A DNA stretch of 14,657 nucleotides from Flavobacteriales bacterium UBA3376 (GCA_002359055.1 DEQC01000026.1:1-14657); one strand, 5' to 3'; counted from the stretch's first letter, positions 7,071 through 14,657 are shown. The notes: generated by a model from the letters alone, not told the origin. Program-made: numbers and translations.

Positions 7071-8018
7071 ATGAACAAAATACAAATTGGTACAACAAAT
7101 ATCAAAGTAGCTCCATTCAATTTAGGAGGAAATGTATTTGGATGGACTTTGGACGAGAAGAAATCATTTGAAATATTGGATGCATTTGTAGATGCGGGAT
7201 TTGAGTTTATCGACACTGCAGATATGTATTCGTATTGGGTAGATGGCGGTGCAGGTGGTCAGTCAGAAACCATCATCGGTAAATGGATGAAAGCAAGAAA
7301 CAATAGAGATAAAGTTATCATTGCCACAAAAGTTGGAGGTGCTACGGGTGTAAATGAAGTCGATACCAGCCGAAAACACATTTTAGAAACCGTAGAAAAA
7401 TCTTTGAAAAGATTGCAATCCGATTATATCGATATTTATTATACGCATTACGATGATGAGAAAACTCCTATTGAAGAAACTTTGAGCGCTTATGATGAAT
7501 TAATCAAACAAGGAAAAGTAAGGCATATTGCAGCTTCGAATATTTCTCCAGAAAGATTGAGAGAATCCATGGAAATATCTGAGAAAAACAATTTGCCGAA
7601 ATATCAAGCTTTGCAACCTTTATACAATTTGGTTGAAAGAGAAGGATACGAAAAAAATTATGCGCCTTTGGTCGAAGAATTTGGTTTGACAGTTTTCCCT
7701 TATTATGCATTGGCTTCTGGATTTTTAACTGGAAAATATCGTTCAAAAGATGACTTAACCAAAAGTGTAAGAGGTCAAGGAGTAGCGAATTATTTAAACG
7801 ATAAAGGTTTAAATATTTTAAAAGCTTTGGATGAATTGGCAGAAAAACACAATGCTGTACCAGCGACGATTTCTTTGGCTTGGCTTAGTGCTCAACCCAA
7901 TATTGGTGGACCTGTAGCAAGTGCAACAAGCATCGAACAATTGAACCAAATATTAGCTTCGACTAAAATTAATTTAAGTCAAGAAGACTTAGAATTACTG
8001 GACAAAGCCAGTAAATAA
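7071..8018 (+). CDS. Aldo/keto reductase
   Basis: This 315-aa cytoplasmic enzyme belongs to the NAD(P)H-dependent aldo/keto reductase superfamily, which reduces aldehydes and ketones. The catalytic tetrad is complete: Asp48 and Tyr53 in FIDTADMYSYW, Lys87 in IIATKVGG, and His126 in DIYYTHYDD. The barrel strands IRHIAASN-like segment (150-157), PLYNLVER (183-190) and SLAWLSAQP (268-276) follow in the normal order. The end SATSIEQLNQILAS (284-297) is the cofactor-binding region seen in YajO/Tas-like members. Length is as expected. The gene sits 15 nt after the YwnB-like gene and 18 nt before the DsbA-family gene. The natural substrate cannot be read from sequence; toxic carbonyls are a reasonable guess given the operon. 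Confidence 0.93.
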   Translation: MNKIQIGTTNIKVAPFNLGGNVFGWTLDEKKSFEILDAFVDAGFEFIDTADMYSYWVDGGAGGQSETIIGKWMKARNNRDKVIIATKVGGATGVNEVDTSRKHILETVEKSLKRLQSDYIDIYYTHYDDEKTPIEETLSAYDELIKQGKVRHIAASNISPERLRESMEISEKNNLPKYQALQPLYNLVEREGYEKNYAPLVEEFGLTVFPYYALASGFLTGKYRSKDDLTKSVRGQGVANYLNDKGLNILKALDELAEKHNAVPATISLAWLSAQPNIGGPVASATSIEQLNQILASTKINLSQEDLELLDKASK

Positions 8019-8036
8019 ACTTTAAAAATTTATACA

Positions 8037-8744
8037 ATGAAAATAGAAATATGGAGCGATGTAATTTGTCCGTTTTGTTATATCGGAAAAAGAAATTTTG
8101 AAACAGCTCTAAAAGATTTTGATAAAAAAGAAGAATTAGAAATCATCTGGAAAAGTTTTCAGTTAGATCCTCAAATGCCTGATACACCAATAGAATCTTA
8201 TGTGGATTATTTAGTGAAAAACAAAGGTATGAGCAAAGAGCAAGTTGAAACTATGCTTGAAAATGTTACTAATTCTGCCAAACAAGTTGGTTTGGATTAT
8301 AATTTTGATCGATCAAAACTCGTCAATACAGCCAAAGCTCATCAATTGATTCAATTCGCTAAAACCAAAGGATTGGACGATGCAATCGAAGAGAAATTAT
8401 TTTCGGCATTTTTTACTGAAGGCAAAAATATAGCAGACACTGAAACTTTGATTGAATTAGGAAATGCAATTGGACTTGAAAAAGAAGCAATTGAATCTGC
8501 TTTAAATGACGAACAATACAAGGATTTGATGAACAAAGACATTCAAGAAGCAAGAGCAATAGGAGTTACAGGTGTTCCTTTCTTTGTATTCAACAGAAAA
8601 TACGCAGTTTCAGGCGCTCAACCTCCACAAGCATTTTTAGAAACTTTGAAAAAATCTTTCGGAGAATGGAGAGCTGAAAATCCTAAAATAAATTTAGAAA
8701 TTTCACAAGGTGAATCTTGTGGAATCGATGGAAAATGTGATTAA
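8037..8744 (+). CDS. DsbA-family oxidoreductase, FrnE type
   Basis: This 235-aa protein has a thioredoxin-like fold with an inserted helical domain, as in FrnE and 2-hydroxychromene-2-carboxylate isomerase relatives. The active site CPFC is at 11-14 (WSDVICPFCYIGKRNFE) and the cis-proline loop is GVTGVPFFVFNRKYAVSGAQ (176-195), with Pro181. There is no signal peptide, so it acts in the cytoplasm as a dithiol oxidase or isomerase. The C-terminal end carries a second cysteine pair, Cys228 and Cys234 (CGIDGKC). A second C-terminal pair, CX4C, is known from Deinococcus FrnE; here the spacing is CX5C. It is the last gene of the rrf2 operon, 18 nt after the aldo/keto reductase gene, and is followed by a strong terminator. 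Confidence 0.92.
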   Translation: MKIEIWSDVICPFCYIGKRNFETALKDFDKKEELEIIWKSFQLDPQMPDTPIESYVDYLVKNKGMSKEQVETMLENVTNSAKQVGLDYNFDRSKLVNTAKAHQLIQFAKTKGLDDAIEEKLFSAFFTEGKNIADTETLIELGNAIGLEKEAIESALNDEQYKDLMNKDIQEARAIGVTGVPFFVFNRKYAVSGAQPPQAFLETLKKSFGEWRAENPKINLEISQGESCGIDGKCD

Positions 8745-8759
8745 TTCTCATAGGTAATG

Positions 8760-8802
8760 AACAAATCCATTTCGAATATGAAATGGATTTGTTTATTTTT
8801 TA
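8760..8802 (+). terminator. Intrinsic terminator of the rrf2 operon
   Basis: The arms 8760-8773 and 8780-8793 pair perfectly over 14 bp with a 6-nt loop (GAATAT), followed by a T-rich run (8794-8801). It lies 15 nt after the DsbA-family stop codon. The U-run is only on the + side, so on the - strand, where the antiporter gene ends 13 nt away, it would be a weaker stop. Confidence 0.88.
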
Positions 8803-8814
8803 ATTTAATTCGAA

Positions 8815-10932
8815 TTATTTAAAAATCTTTCGAATGACTTTTCCAATTTGTGTATAATCCGAATAATTACTGATCGACTTTATCTCATGTAAGCTTTCAT
8901 CAGCCTCTGTAAATGGATAAATCACTATATAATTGTAGTCAATGAATTGTGCGTTCAGCGTATCGTGCAATTGATTGATATAAAGCGAACGACCGATTTC
9001 TCTTCTGTCCATCATTAGAATCAATCCTTCATTTTCACCCATATTATTAGTGATTTTATCGACTTCAGACCAACTATTGATTGGGATTATTTTAGCTTCA
9101 ATGTTCACACTTTTCACAATTCTCTTCAACACTTTGACAATATCTGGAAACGCATAAAACTCCATCACAGCACCAGCATTTCGAGCCAAATTCCAAACAC
9201 GCAGCAAAGCATGGAAAAATCCTGCTTGAGTCTCGGCATTTTTTGAAATAAATACCAAGTGTTTTTTAACCGTTGAAATCGGTTGAACGGCGTGATAAAT
9301 CAATAAATTAATTTGCGTATTATGAATATGTCCATTGTAAATATTGAAAACGGATGAAGGTGAAAATCCTTTTTGTGCATCTACACCTATGATCAAATCG
9401 GTTATGTTTTGTTCTTTGATTACGTTTTTTATTCCGTTGATAACATCGCTATCGTATCGAGCAATTGGCGTAAGTTCTACATCCATAGAAGCAGCGTTTT
9501 TCACAGCTGTTTCAAGCAATTTCTCCGCATTTTTTATGGAAGATTCATTTTTTTCTTCGTTGATGATATTCAGTCCAAAAATATTTTTCTTGTTGTTTTT
9601 ATTTTTGACCAGCATGGATAAATTCACAATTTTCTCAGCAGTTTCCATATCATTGATTGCCAACAAGATATTTTCGCTTTCGTCAGATTTCCCTGAAAGT
9701 GTATCTTCATTATCCGCAGCAGCCACTTTCTCCGCATTGTTCATAGTTACAAAAGAAGAAACTGTACAAGAAACCAAAATCAACAAGATACTTCCATACA
9801 AAACATGTTCATTTAAAAGTCGTATCGGTTCGCCGAATTCATTTTCGGACAAAATCACATTATAACCAACCATCACTGCTGCTAAGGTCGCTGCAGCTGA
9901 AGCCGAACTCAATCCGAAAACCAATCCACCTTCCGGCTTTGTCCATCGAAAAGTTTTTTGAGTAGCAACAGCAGCCAAATATTTACCACCAATTGAACAA
10001 ATCAACATGATAATCGCTACTAAAATCGTCATCCAACTTTTGAAAAATGCTGAAAAGTCGATGATCATTCCTACACTGATCAAAAAGAAAGGTATGAAAA
10101 TCGCATTTCCAACAAATTCAATTCTATTCATCAAAGATGAAGTCGAAGGAATCAATCGATTCAATGCCAATCCAGCCAAGAAAGCTCCGATGATGGCTTC
10201 GACTCCCGCTAATTCAGCAAATAATGAAGCCAAATAAATCATCACCAAAACAAATATATATTGAGAAATCTTGTCCTCAACCGTTTTGAAAAACCATCTT
10301 CCAATGATCGGAAAACCTATCAATACCACCAATCCAAAAATCAATACAGATACTCCGAGTTTTATCCAGAACTCCTGCCCTACTTCTCCTTGTGACATTC
10401 CTACAACTATTGCCAAAACCAATAAAGCTAAAATATCGGTGATCATAGTTCCTCCAACCATTACATTTACCGAGCGATTTTTAGTAATACCAAATTGATT
10501 GAGCAATGGATAGGAAATCAAAGTGTGAGAAGAAAATAAACTCGCAAACAATAAAGAAGTTAGAAAACTAAATCCTAATAAATAATATGCGGAAACGTAT
10601 CCGAATGCAAAAGGAAAAATAAATGTATATATACCAAATAATAAACTTTTCCATTTGTTCTTTTTGAAATCTCCCATGTCGATTTCAAGTCCCGCCAAAA
10701 ACATGATATACAACAAACCCGTCGTACCAGTTACAACTATATTGCTATCCCTCGCAAGAATATTTAATCCATGTGGACCAATCACCGCACCAGCTATGAT
10801 AAGACCTATCAAATGCGGAACTTTGATTTTGTTCAACAAAAGTGGAGCTGCCAATATGATGATCAATAGTATCAAAAATTTCAATACTGGATCTTCTATA
10901 GGTAAACTTGTGCTTAAACTTAAAAAATTCAT
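8815..10932 (-). CDS. CPA2-type cation:proton antiporter with C-terminal universal-stress-like domains
   Basis: This 705-aa protein is a monovalent cation/proton antiporter of the CPA2 superfamily. About 12-13 membrane helices fill residues 15-397. Recognisable parts are VPHLIGLIIAGAVIGPHGL (38-56), the LAGLEIDM segment (79-86), the broken-helix motif SSHTLISYP (134-142), the putative ion-binding Asp166 in GTMITDILALL, and the late helix ELAGVEAIIGAFLAGLALNR (240-259). The soluble C-terminus contains two UspA-like units, about 419-548 (NILLAINDMETAEKIVNLS start) and 556-705 (KKHLVFISKNAETQAGF start), which may bind nucleotide and gate transport; no clear GxxGxxxG-S ATP loop is evident. It begins 10 nt after a lipoprotein gene, forming a two-gene unit. 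Whether it carries Na+ or K+ cannot be decided from sequence. Confidence 0.9.
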   Translation of the reverse strand: MNFLSLSTSLPIEDPVLKFLILLIIILAAPLLLNKIKVPHLIGLIIAGAVIGPHGLNILARDSNIVVTGTTGLLYIMFLAGLEIDMGDFKKNKWKSLLFGIYTFIFPFAFGYVSAYYLLGFSFLTSLLFASLFSSHTLISYPLLNQFGITKNRSVNVMVGGTMITDILALLVLAIVVGMSQGEVGQEFWIKLGVSVLIFGLVVLIGFPIIGRWFFKTVEDKISQYIFVLVMIYLASLFAELAGVEAIIGAFLAGLALNRLIPSTSSLMNRIEFVGNAIFIPFFLISVGMIIDFSAFFKSWMTILVAIIMLICSIGGKYLAAVATQKTFRWTKPEGGLVFGLSSASAAATLAAVMVGYNVILSENEFGEPIRLLNEHVLYGSILLILVSCTVSSFVTMNNAEKVAAADNEDTLSGKSDESENILLAINDMETAEKIVNLSMLVKNKNNKKNIFGLNIINEEKNESSIKNAEKLLETAVKNAASMDVELTPIARYDSDVINGIKNVIKEQNITDLIIGVDAQKGFSPSSVFNIYNGHIHNTQINLLIYHAVQPISTVKKHLVFISKNAETQAGFFHALLRVWNLARNAGAVMEFYAFPDIVKVLKRIVKSVNIEAKIIPINSWSEVDKITNNMGENEGLILMMDRREIGRSLYINQLHDTLNAQFIDYNYIVIYPFTEADESLHEIKSISNYSDYTQIGKVIRKIFK

Positions 10933-10942
10933 TCAGTGGTTT

Positions 10943-11521
10943 TTAGTTAGTTATTTTGGTTAGTTCAACAGAAAATTTTGCAGTACACATCCCATTGATG
11001 TTGATGCTTCTATAACCATGCAACTTATTGGAAGAAGTACGATTCAAATTAACATTCATATGTACAAATCGAAAAGCAGTTGTATCTGTCGAATAAACCA
11101 ATTGAATTTCATCATTTACATATTTTCCATCATACACTCGAATCAAATCTCTCTTATTGAAAACTTTCACATAAAGATTCGTCGAATCCTGACCAAATTC
11201 CCACATATCAAATCGGGTGTCTCCTATGATATAATCATTGCAATTCGTCTCCACGCAAACAATTTTACTGTTCCATTGACCAAGAATTTCTTCTGGCCAA
11301 GCTTTTACAACCAAACTGTCTTTAGAAATTTCATTTTGAACCAAATTCAAACTGTCTCTCATTTTTAACAATGATTGATATTCAGCTTCTTTTTCTTTGA
11401 ATAATTGTTCTCGTAAATTTAATTCAGCCTCTTTTTTTAAAAGTGCTTCTTCGCGTGGATTGTCGCAGGAAATCAATACAATTAGCAACAAAGCCAAAAT
11501 GGAAATTGAATTTTTAGGCAT
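10943..11521 (-). CDS. Coiled-coil lipoprotein of unknown function
   Basis: I do not recognise a named family with confidence. The 192-aa product starts with a short lipoprotein signal peptide (hydrophobic 5-17, lipobox LISC with Cys19). Residues 23-68 are rich in Glu, Lys and Leu (EEALLKKEAELNLREQLF and on) and should form a coiled coil. The rest, about 75-190, begins with GQWNSKIVCVETNC (81-94) and looks like a small beta-rich domain with Cys89, Cys94 and Cys179, which could form a disulfide outside the cytoplasm. The GxWxxxxxC start resembles lipocalin-like beta-barrel lipoproteins, but this is weak. It is the first gene of a unit with the antiporter, 10 nt upstream of it, so a link to envelope or ion stress is possible. 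Confidence 0.8.
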   Translation of the reverse strand: MPKNSISILALLLIVLISCDNPREEALLKKEAELNLREQLFKEKEAEYQSLLKMRDSLNLVQNEISKDSLVVKAWPEEILGQWNSKIVCVETNCNDYIIGDTRFDMWEFGQDSTNLYVKVFNKRDLIRVYDGKYVNDEIQLVYSTDTTAFRFVHMNVNLNRTSSNKLHGYRSININGMCTAKFSVELTKITN

Positions 11522-11817
11522 AATTCTTTATTTAATGTTGTGAAAGCTGTAAACAACTCAATGCATAGTTGTAAAACTAACAAAAATCCTTTTCTATTTT
11601 CAATTAATTTTAAAATTTAATATTAATAAATGTTCAGATTTTGATTGAATTATGAATTAAATGTTCCCCATTTGTTCTATTAAAATTCCTGTATTTTTCT
11701 TCACTAAGAAATTTAATAACAACTCTTTAAAATTCAGTTTTATTATAGACCTTTTTGGTTTTATAAATATGTATTTTTCAAATTATAGAAAACAAAAATA
11801 GGTTTATTTAAATAAAT
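11522..11817. other. AT-rich intergenic region between the permease B and lipoprotein genes
   Basis: This 296-nt spacer must hold the promoter of the lipoprotein-antiporter unit and the 3' end of the metal ABC operon, both on the - strand. The best promoter candidate is weak: on the - strand TTG (11601-11603) and TAGTTTTA (11572-11579) with 21 nt between them. A 6-bp inverted repeat (ACAACT 11553-11558, AGTTGT 11567-11572) lies in the presumed leader. No convincing intrinsic terminator for the metal operon is seen; the imperfect pairing around 11745-11765 is poor. No small gene or RNA could be recognised. Confidence 0.4.
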
Positions 11818-12978
11818 TCAACCTCTGAACAAAAAGAAATCGCGTTTCAAATGTTCGATTTGATCATCTTTATTGGTCAAAATATAATTCAAAGTTAAAT
11901 CGGTAAACTCTTTCCCTTTATCTGTTAGTACAAATAAATTATTTTCAATTTTGACCATATTATTTTTCAAAGCAAAATCCACTACTTCATCGGCATAGGA
12001 TTTCGACCAATTGAAATGCTCTTGTAGATGTTGTAATTCTCTTTCAGAGTCTTCTTGATGATTGTTTAAGTGCAATAAAAATGTTATGAAAGAAATTTCA
12101 ATTTTTTGTTTTTTCTGCTGAAACATCATTGCAATCAAACCTCTATTTGGAGCAAATAAATAAACCATCAGAAAAATAATTCCCAAAACAGTGGTCATAG
12201 AACCCGAAATCGATGCGTCTAAATAATGGGCCAACCAATAGCCTAAAATTGCTGAAATCACTCCAAAAAACATCGAAAGACCAATCATTTTTTTCAAATC
12301 ATGTGTCAGCAAATATGAAGTTGCCGCAGGTGCTATCATTAATGCCACAACTAAAATCGCCCCCACAGCATCAAAAGCACCAACTATAGTTACGGAGGAA
12401 ACTGACATCAATCCATAATGAAAAATCAAAGGAGAAATCCCCAAAGAAGCTGCTAAACCTGGATCGAAAGTAGTCACCTTTAACTCTTTGAAAAAGAGCA
12501 ACAAAAGCACAAAACTTATTGTCAAGATCACACCCATGATCCAAAGTGATTTTGGACCTAAATCAATTCCTGAAATAATCCATCGATCAAATGGTGCAAA
12601 TACCAATTCACCTACCAAAACAGCATCTATATCCAAATGAATATCACCTGCATTTTTGGTAATTAACAAAACTCCAACACTAAATAACAATGGGAAAATC
12701 AAGCCTATGGCAGTATCTTCTTTTACCAAATTGGTTTTTTGAATCATCTCGACCAAAACCACAGTTATCACTCCTGCCAAAGCCGCCAATAAAATCAATA
12801 AAGGTGAATTTATATCCTTTGTGATAAAAAATCCTATCACTATTCCCAACAAAATCGAATGGCTAATCGCATCACTGATTAAAGACATTTTTCGCAAAAC
12901 TAAAAAGACGCCTGGAATCGCGCAAGCCATGGCTACGACTATCGCAATTAGCTGTATTTCTAATTGAGCATTAATCAT
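11818..12978 (-). CDS. Metal ABC transporter permease B (TroD/ZnuB-like) with winged-helix-like tail
   Basis: This is a membrane subunit of a Mn/Zn/Fe-type ABC importer. I choose the ATG at 12978 (386 aa): it overlaps the upstream permease gene by only 8 nt and puts the first helix at residues 8-27, whereas the longer frame from 13020 adds a basic, non-conserved leader. The family signature MSLISDAISHSILLGI (31-46) with Asp36 and His40 is present, as are LFFKELKVTTFDPGLAASLG (161-180) and GAILVVALMIAPAATSYLLT (206-225). About eight to nine helices end near residue 278. The last about 90 residues (296-386) are soluble and look like a DtxR/MarR-type winged helix, with VVDFALKNNMVKIENNLFVL (332-351) and LTDKGKEFTD (351-360). 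Ordinary ZnuB or TroD proteins lack this tail. The substrate metal is not determined. Confidence 0.9.
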   Translation of the reverse strand: MINAQLEIQLIAIVVAMACAIPGVFLVLRKMSLISDAISHSILLGIVIGFFITKDINSPLLILLAALAGVITVVLVEMIQKTNLVKEDTAIGLIFPLLFSVGVLLITKNAGDIHLDIDAVLVGELVFAPFDRWIISGIDLGPKSLWIMGVILTISFVLLLLFFKELKVTTFDPGLAASLGISPLIFHYGLMSVSSVTIVGAFDAVGAILVVALMIAPAATSYLLTHDLKKMIGLSMFFGVISAILGYWLAHYLDASISGSMTTVLGIIFLMVYLFAPNRGLIAMMFQQKKQKIEISFITFLLHLNNHQEDSERELQHLQEHFNWSKSYADEVVDFALKNNMVKIENNLFVLTDKGKEFTDLTLNYILTNKDDQIEHLKRDFFLFRG

Positions 12979-14098
12979 TTCTATTGTCTTTTTCGTGAAA
13001 CATTTCTTGGGCTTTATCAAATCCAGTTGGCGTTAAACTCCATTGATTGCCTTTGATTTTGATCCAATCATTTTCGACCATTTCTTTCAATGAAGATTTA
13101 GAAATTCCTTTGAAGTCATTTAAAATCCCAATCGAATGTGGATGCGTTATGTCATCATGAGTTTTAGCAATTTTAAACATTAATTTCAAAGTTTTCATCG
13201 ACTCCAAATTATTTCTGTTCTTATACAATCTAATTTGTCTAAATAAAATCCCTCGGATAGGCGAAAATAAAAATGAAATAAAAACTATGGATGAAGCAAC
13301 TATAACAATCAAAGGACCTGTTGCTAAATTATCTTCAGTGGCACTGATGGCAGTTCCTAAAACACCGGAAATCGCTCCGAAAATCGCTGCCAAAAAAATC
13401 ATTTTCCCTAAACTATTGGTCCATTGTCGAGCCGCTGCCGCTGGTGCCAATAACAAAGAACTCATCAATACGACTCCCACTGTTTGTAATCCCAAAATGA
13501 TAATCAAAACAATGAAAAAACTGATTAAAAGATCGATGAATTTAATGTTGAATCCTAAAGTTTGCGCATAATCCGAATCGAACAACATCAACTTAAACTC
13601 TTTCCAAAAAAGGAATAAAACCAACAATGCAAAAATTGTCACTCCTATCATGATAGAAACATCGGAACTCACCAAAGTTGCTGCTTGACCAAACAAATAT
13701 TTATCTAAACCCGCTTGGTTTGCATCTGGTATTTTTTGAACATAAGTCAACAATAACATTCCAAAACCAAAAAACAAAGATAAAACCAATCCCAAAGCAG
13801 TATCAGTTTTCAACTTTGTTTTGTGGGTAATGTTTCGAATCCAATAAGCTCCAATTAAACCAACAATCAAAGCTCCCAAAAGCAATACATGAGATTCTTT
13901 GGATTTGGTAATCATAAACGCCAAAACTATTCCTGGCAAAGCTGCATGCGAAATTGCATCTCCCAACAAACTCTGCTTTCTCAATACTGCGAAACTTCCC
14001 AACATTCCACTACTCGCTCCTAAAACCATAGTTCCTATGGCTACAGTTCTTAAAGTAGTATCAGAAAACAATTCAATTAATGTATTGACAAACAGCAT
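12971..14098 (-). CDS. Metal ABC transporter permease A (TroC/ZnuB-like) with winged-helix-like tail
   Basis: This 375-aa membrane protein is the partner permease of the metal importer. Helices run from about residue 15 to 285. Family motifs include LGSFAVLRKQSLLGDAISHA (33-52) with Asp47 and His51, the loop with THKTKLKTDTALGLVLSLFF (91-110), FLFWKEFKLMLFDSDYAQTL (162-181) and VLMSSLLLAPAAAARQW (210-226). After the last helix (FLFSPIRGI, 276-284) there is a cytoplasmic tail of about 90 residues. Within it, 303-365 (TLKLMFKIAKTHDD to TPTGFDKAQ) resembles a DtxR-like winged helix: helix-turn-helix with SSLKEMVENDWIKIKG, then wing and the LTPTGFDKA closing motif. It starts 8 nt after the ATPase stop and overlaps permease B by 8 nt, so all three are coupled. 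Confidence 0.9.
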   Translation of the reverse strand: MLFVNTLIELFSDTTLRTVAIGTMVLGASSGMLGSFAVLRKQSLLGDAISHAALPGIVLAFMITKSKESHVLLLGALIVGLIGAYWIRNITHKTKLKTDTALGLVLSLFFGFGMLLLTYVQKIPDANQAGLDKYLFGQAATLVSSDVSIMIGVTIFALLVLFLFWKEFKLMLFDSDYAQTLGFNIKFIDLLISFFIVLIIILGLQTVGVVLMSSLLLAPAAAARQWTNSLGKMIFLAAIFGAISGVLGTAISATEDNLATGPLIVIVASSIVFISFLFSPIRGILFRQIRLYKNRNNLESMKTLKLMFKIAKTHDDITHPHSIGILNDFKGISKSSLKEMVENDWIKIKGNQWSLTPTGFDKAQEMFHEKDNRND

Positions 14099-14106
14099 TT
14101 TAACAT

Positions 14107-14657
14107 TTATTTATTAACCGCTACTTTATAATTAATCCCATAAGTTCGGGTCAAATTATCATCGTTAAAAGTCTCTTGTATAGGACCAGTTGCAATTTTT
14201 TCTATGTTTAAAAAAGTAACCCAATCGAAATATTCAGGAACAGTTTGCAAATCGTGATGAACAACAATTAAAGTTTTTCCCGCTTTTCTTAGTTCTTTTA
14301 ATATATTGATAATTGCAATCTCGGTCGTAGCATCAACTCCTTGAAATGGCTCATCCATTATATAAATTTCAGCATTTTGAACCAAAGCTCTCGCCAAAAA
14401 AACTCTTTGCTGTTGCCCACCGCTCAATTGACTAATTTGTCTATTTTTAAATGCCAACATATCGACTTTCTCTAAAGCTTCTAAAGCAGATTTCCTTTCA
14501 TTGATCCCAGGTCGTTTGATCCATCCCAAACGTCCATAAGTTCCCATCATCACAACATCCAAAGCAGTTGTAGGGAAATCCCAATCCACACTACCTTTTT
14601 GAGGAACATAAGCCACCAATTTTCTATTTTTCTTATAAGTTTTTCCAAAAACTAAAA
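14107..14657 (-). CDS. Metal ABC transporter ATP-binding protein (5' end outside window)
   Basis: This is the 3' part of the ATPase gene for the adjacent permeases. The frame is open to the window edge, so the Walker A motif and N-terminus are outside; the TTG at 14619 is an internal Leu. Visible are the Q-loop YVPQKGSVDWDFP, typical of Mn/Zn/Fe importers of the TroB/ZnuC/MntB type, followed by ALDVVMMGTYGRLGW; the signature LSGGQQQRVFLARAL; Walker B IYIMDEPFQGVDA; and the switch His in VVHHDLQTV. About 183 codons are present. The stop is 8 nt before the permease A start. A substrate-binding protein gene is expected further upstream, or elsewhere, but cannot be seen. Confidence 0.95.
   Translation of the reverse strand, partial: LVFGKTYKKNRKLVAYVPQKGSVDWDFPTTALDVVMMGTYGRLGWIKRPGINERKSALEALEKVDMLAFKNRQISQLSGGQQQRVFLARALVQNAEIYIMDEPFQGVDATTEIAIINILKELRKAGKTLIVVHHDLQTVPEYFDWVTFLNIEKIATGPIQETFNDDNLTRTYGINYKVAVNK

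Noticed and set aside
9344..9865. A 173-codon open frame on the + strand opposite the antiporter gene
   Set aside because: It is fully antisense to a conserved transporter, has a composition that mirrors membrane helices read backwards, and shows no recognisable domain.
11553..11572. Inverted repeat ACAACT-N8-AGTTGT in the presumed leader of the lipoprotein gene
   Set aside because: Only 6 bp, which is expected by chance in this AT-rich spacer; kept only as a note in the spacer entry.
11793..11800. TATTTTTG on the - strand, a match to the -7 consensus
   Set aside because: No TTG lies 17-23 nt upstream, and it is about 270 nt from the lipoprotein start and just past the permease B stop, so it is probably chance in AT-rich DNA.
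12979..13020. Longer start for permease B at 13020
   Set aside because: It would overlap permease A by 50 nt and add a basic leader not expected in the family; the ATG at 12978 gives an 8-nt overlap and a normal N-terminal helix.

Overview
The window looks like chromosomal DNA from a low-GC member of the Bacteroidota, most likely Flavobacteriales-like. Support for this comes from AT-rich sequence, genes without Shine-Dalgarno motifs but with A-rich stretches before the start codons, one clear Bacteroidota-type promoter (TTG, about 20 nt, TAnnTTTG), lipoproteins with short signal peptides, and protein family types common in that phylum. No rRNA, tRNA, CRISPR array, insertion sequence or prophage gene was seen. 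No gene is visibly broken; only pstC and the metal ABC ATPase are cut, by the window edges.

Positions 1-5373 (+ strand) hold a compact phosphate-scavenging and signalling block: pstC (3' part), pstA, pstB, phoU, phoB and phoR. pstC/pstA and phoB/phoR overlap by 4 nt, and pstB starts 5 nt after pstA. PstCAB imports phosphate, PhoU links transporter state to the kinase, and PhoR/PhoB control the regulon. A sequence very like an E. coli PHO-box half-site lies just before phoB, and the PhoB recognition helix is nearly that of E. coli, so autoregulation is plausible. A small PepSY-like lipoprotein gene (5428-5868) follows.

Positions 5915-8802 (+ strand) form a second unit. A strong inverted repeat with a T-run overlaps the -33 element of a good promoter whose -7 box ends 4 nt before the ATG of an Rrf2-family regulator, so the regulator mRNA is probably leaderless. 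The regulator is followed by a YwnB-like NAD(P)-binding protein, an aldo/keto reductase and a FrnE-like DsbA-family oxidoreductase, ending in a perfect 14-bp terminator hairpin. This looks like a self-regulated thiol, redox or electrophile stress cassette.

Positions 8815-11521 (- strand) hold a two-gene unit: a coiled-coil lipoprotein, then a CPA2-type cation/proton antiporter with a large soluble C-terminal region resembling tandem universal-stress domains. A 296-nt AT-rich spacer follows (11522-11817).

Positions 11818-14657 (- strand) hold a Mn/Zn/Fe-type (TroBCD/ZnuBC-like) ABC importer: ATPase (5' part missing), permease A and permease B, tightly packed. Both permeases end in a cytoplasmic tail that resembles a DtxR/MarR-type winged helix. 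This is the most unusual architecture in the window. I do not see a wholly new system. The best leads are these tails and the operator/terminator/leaderless promoter overlap in front of the Rrf2 gene.
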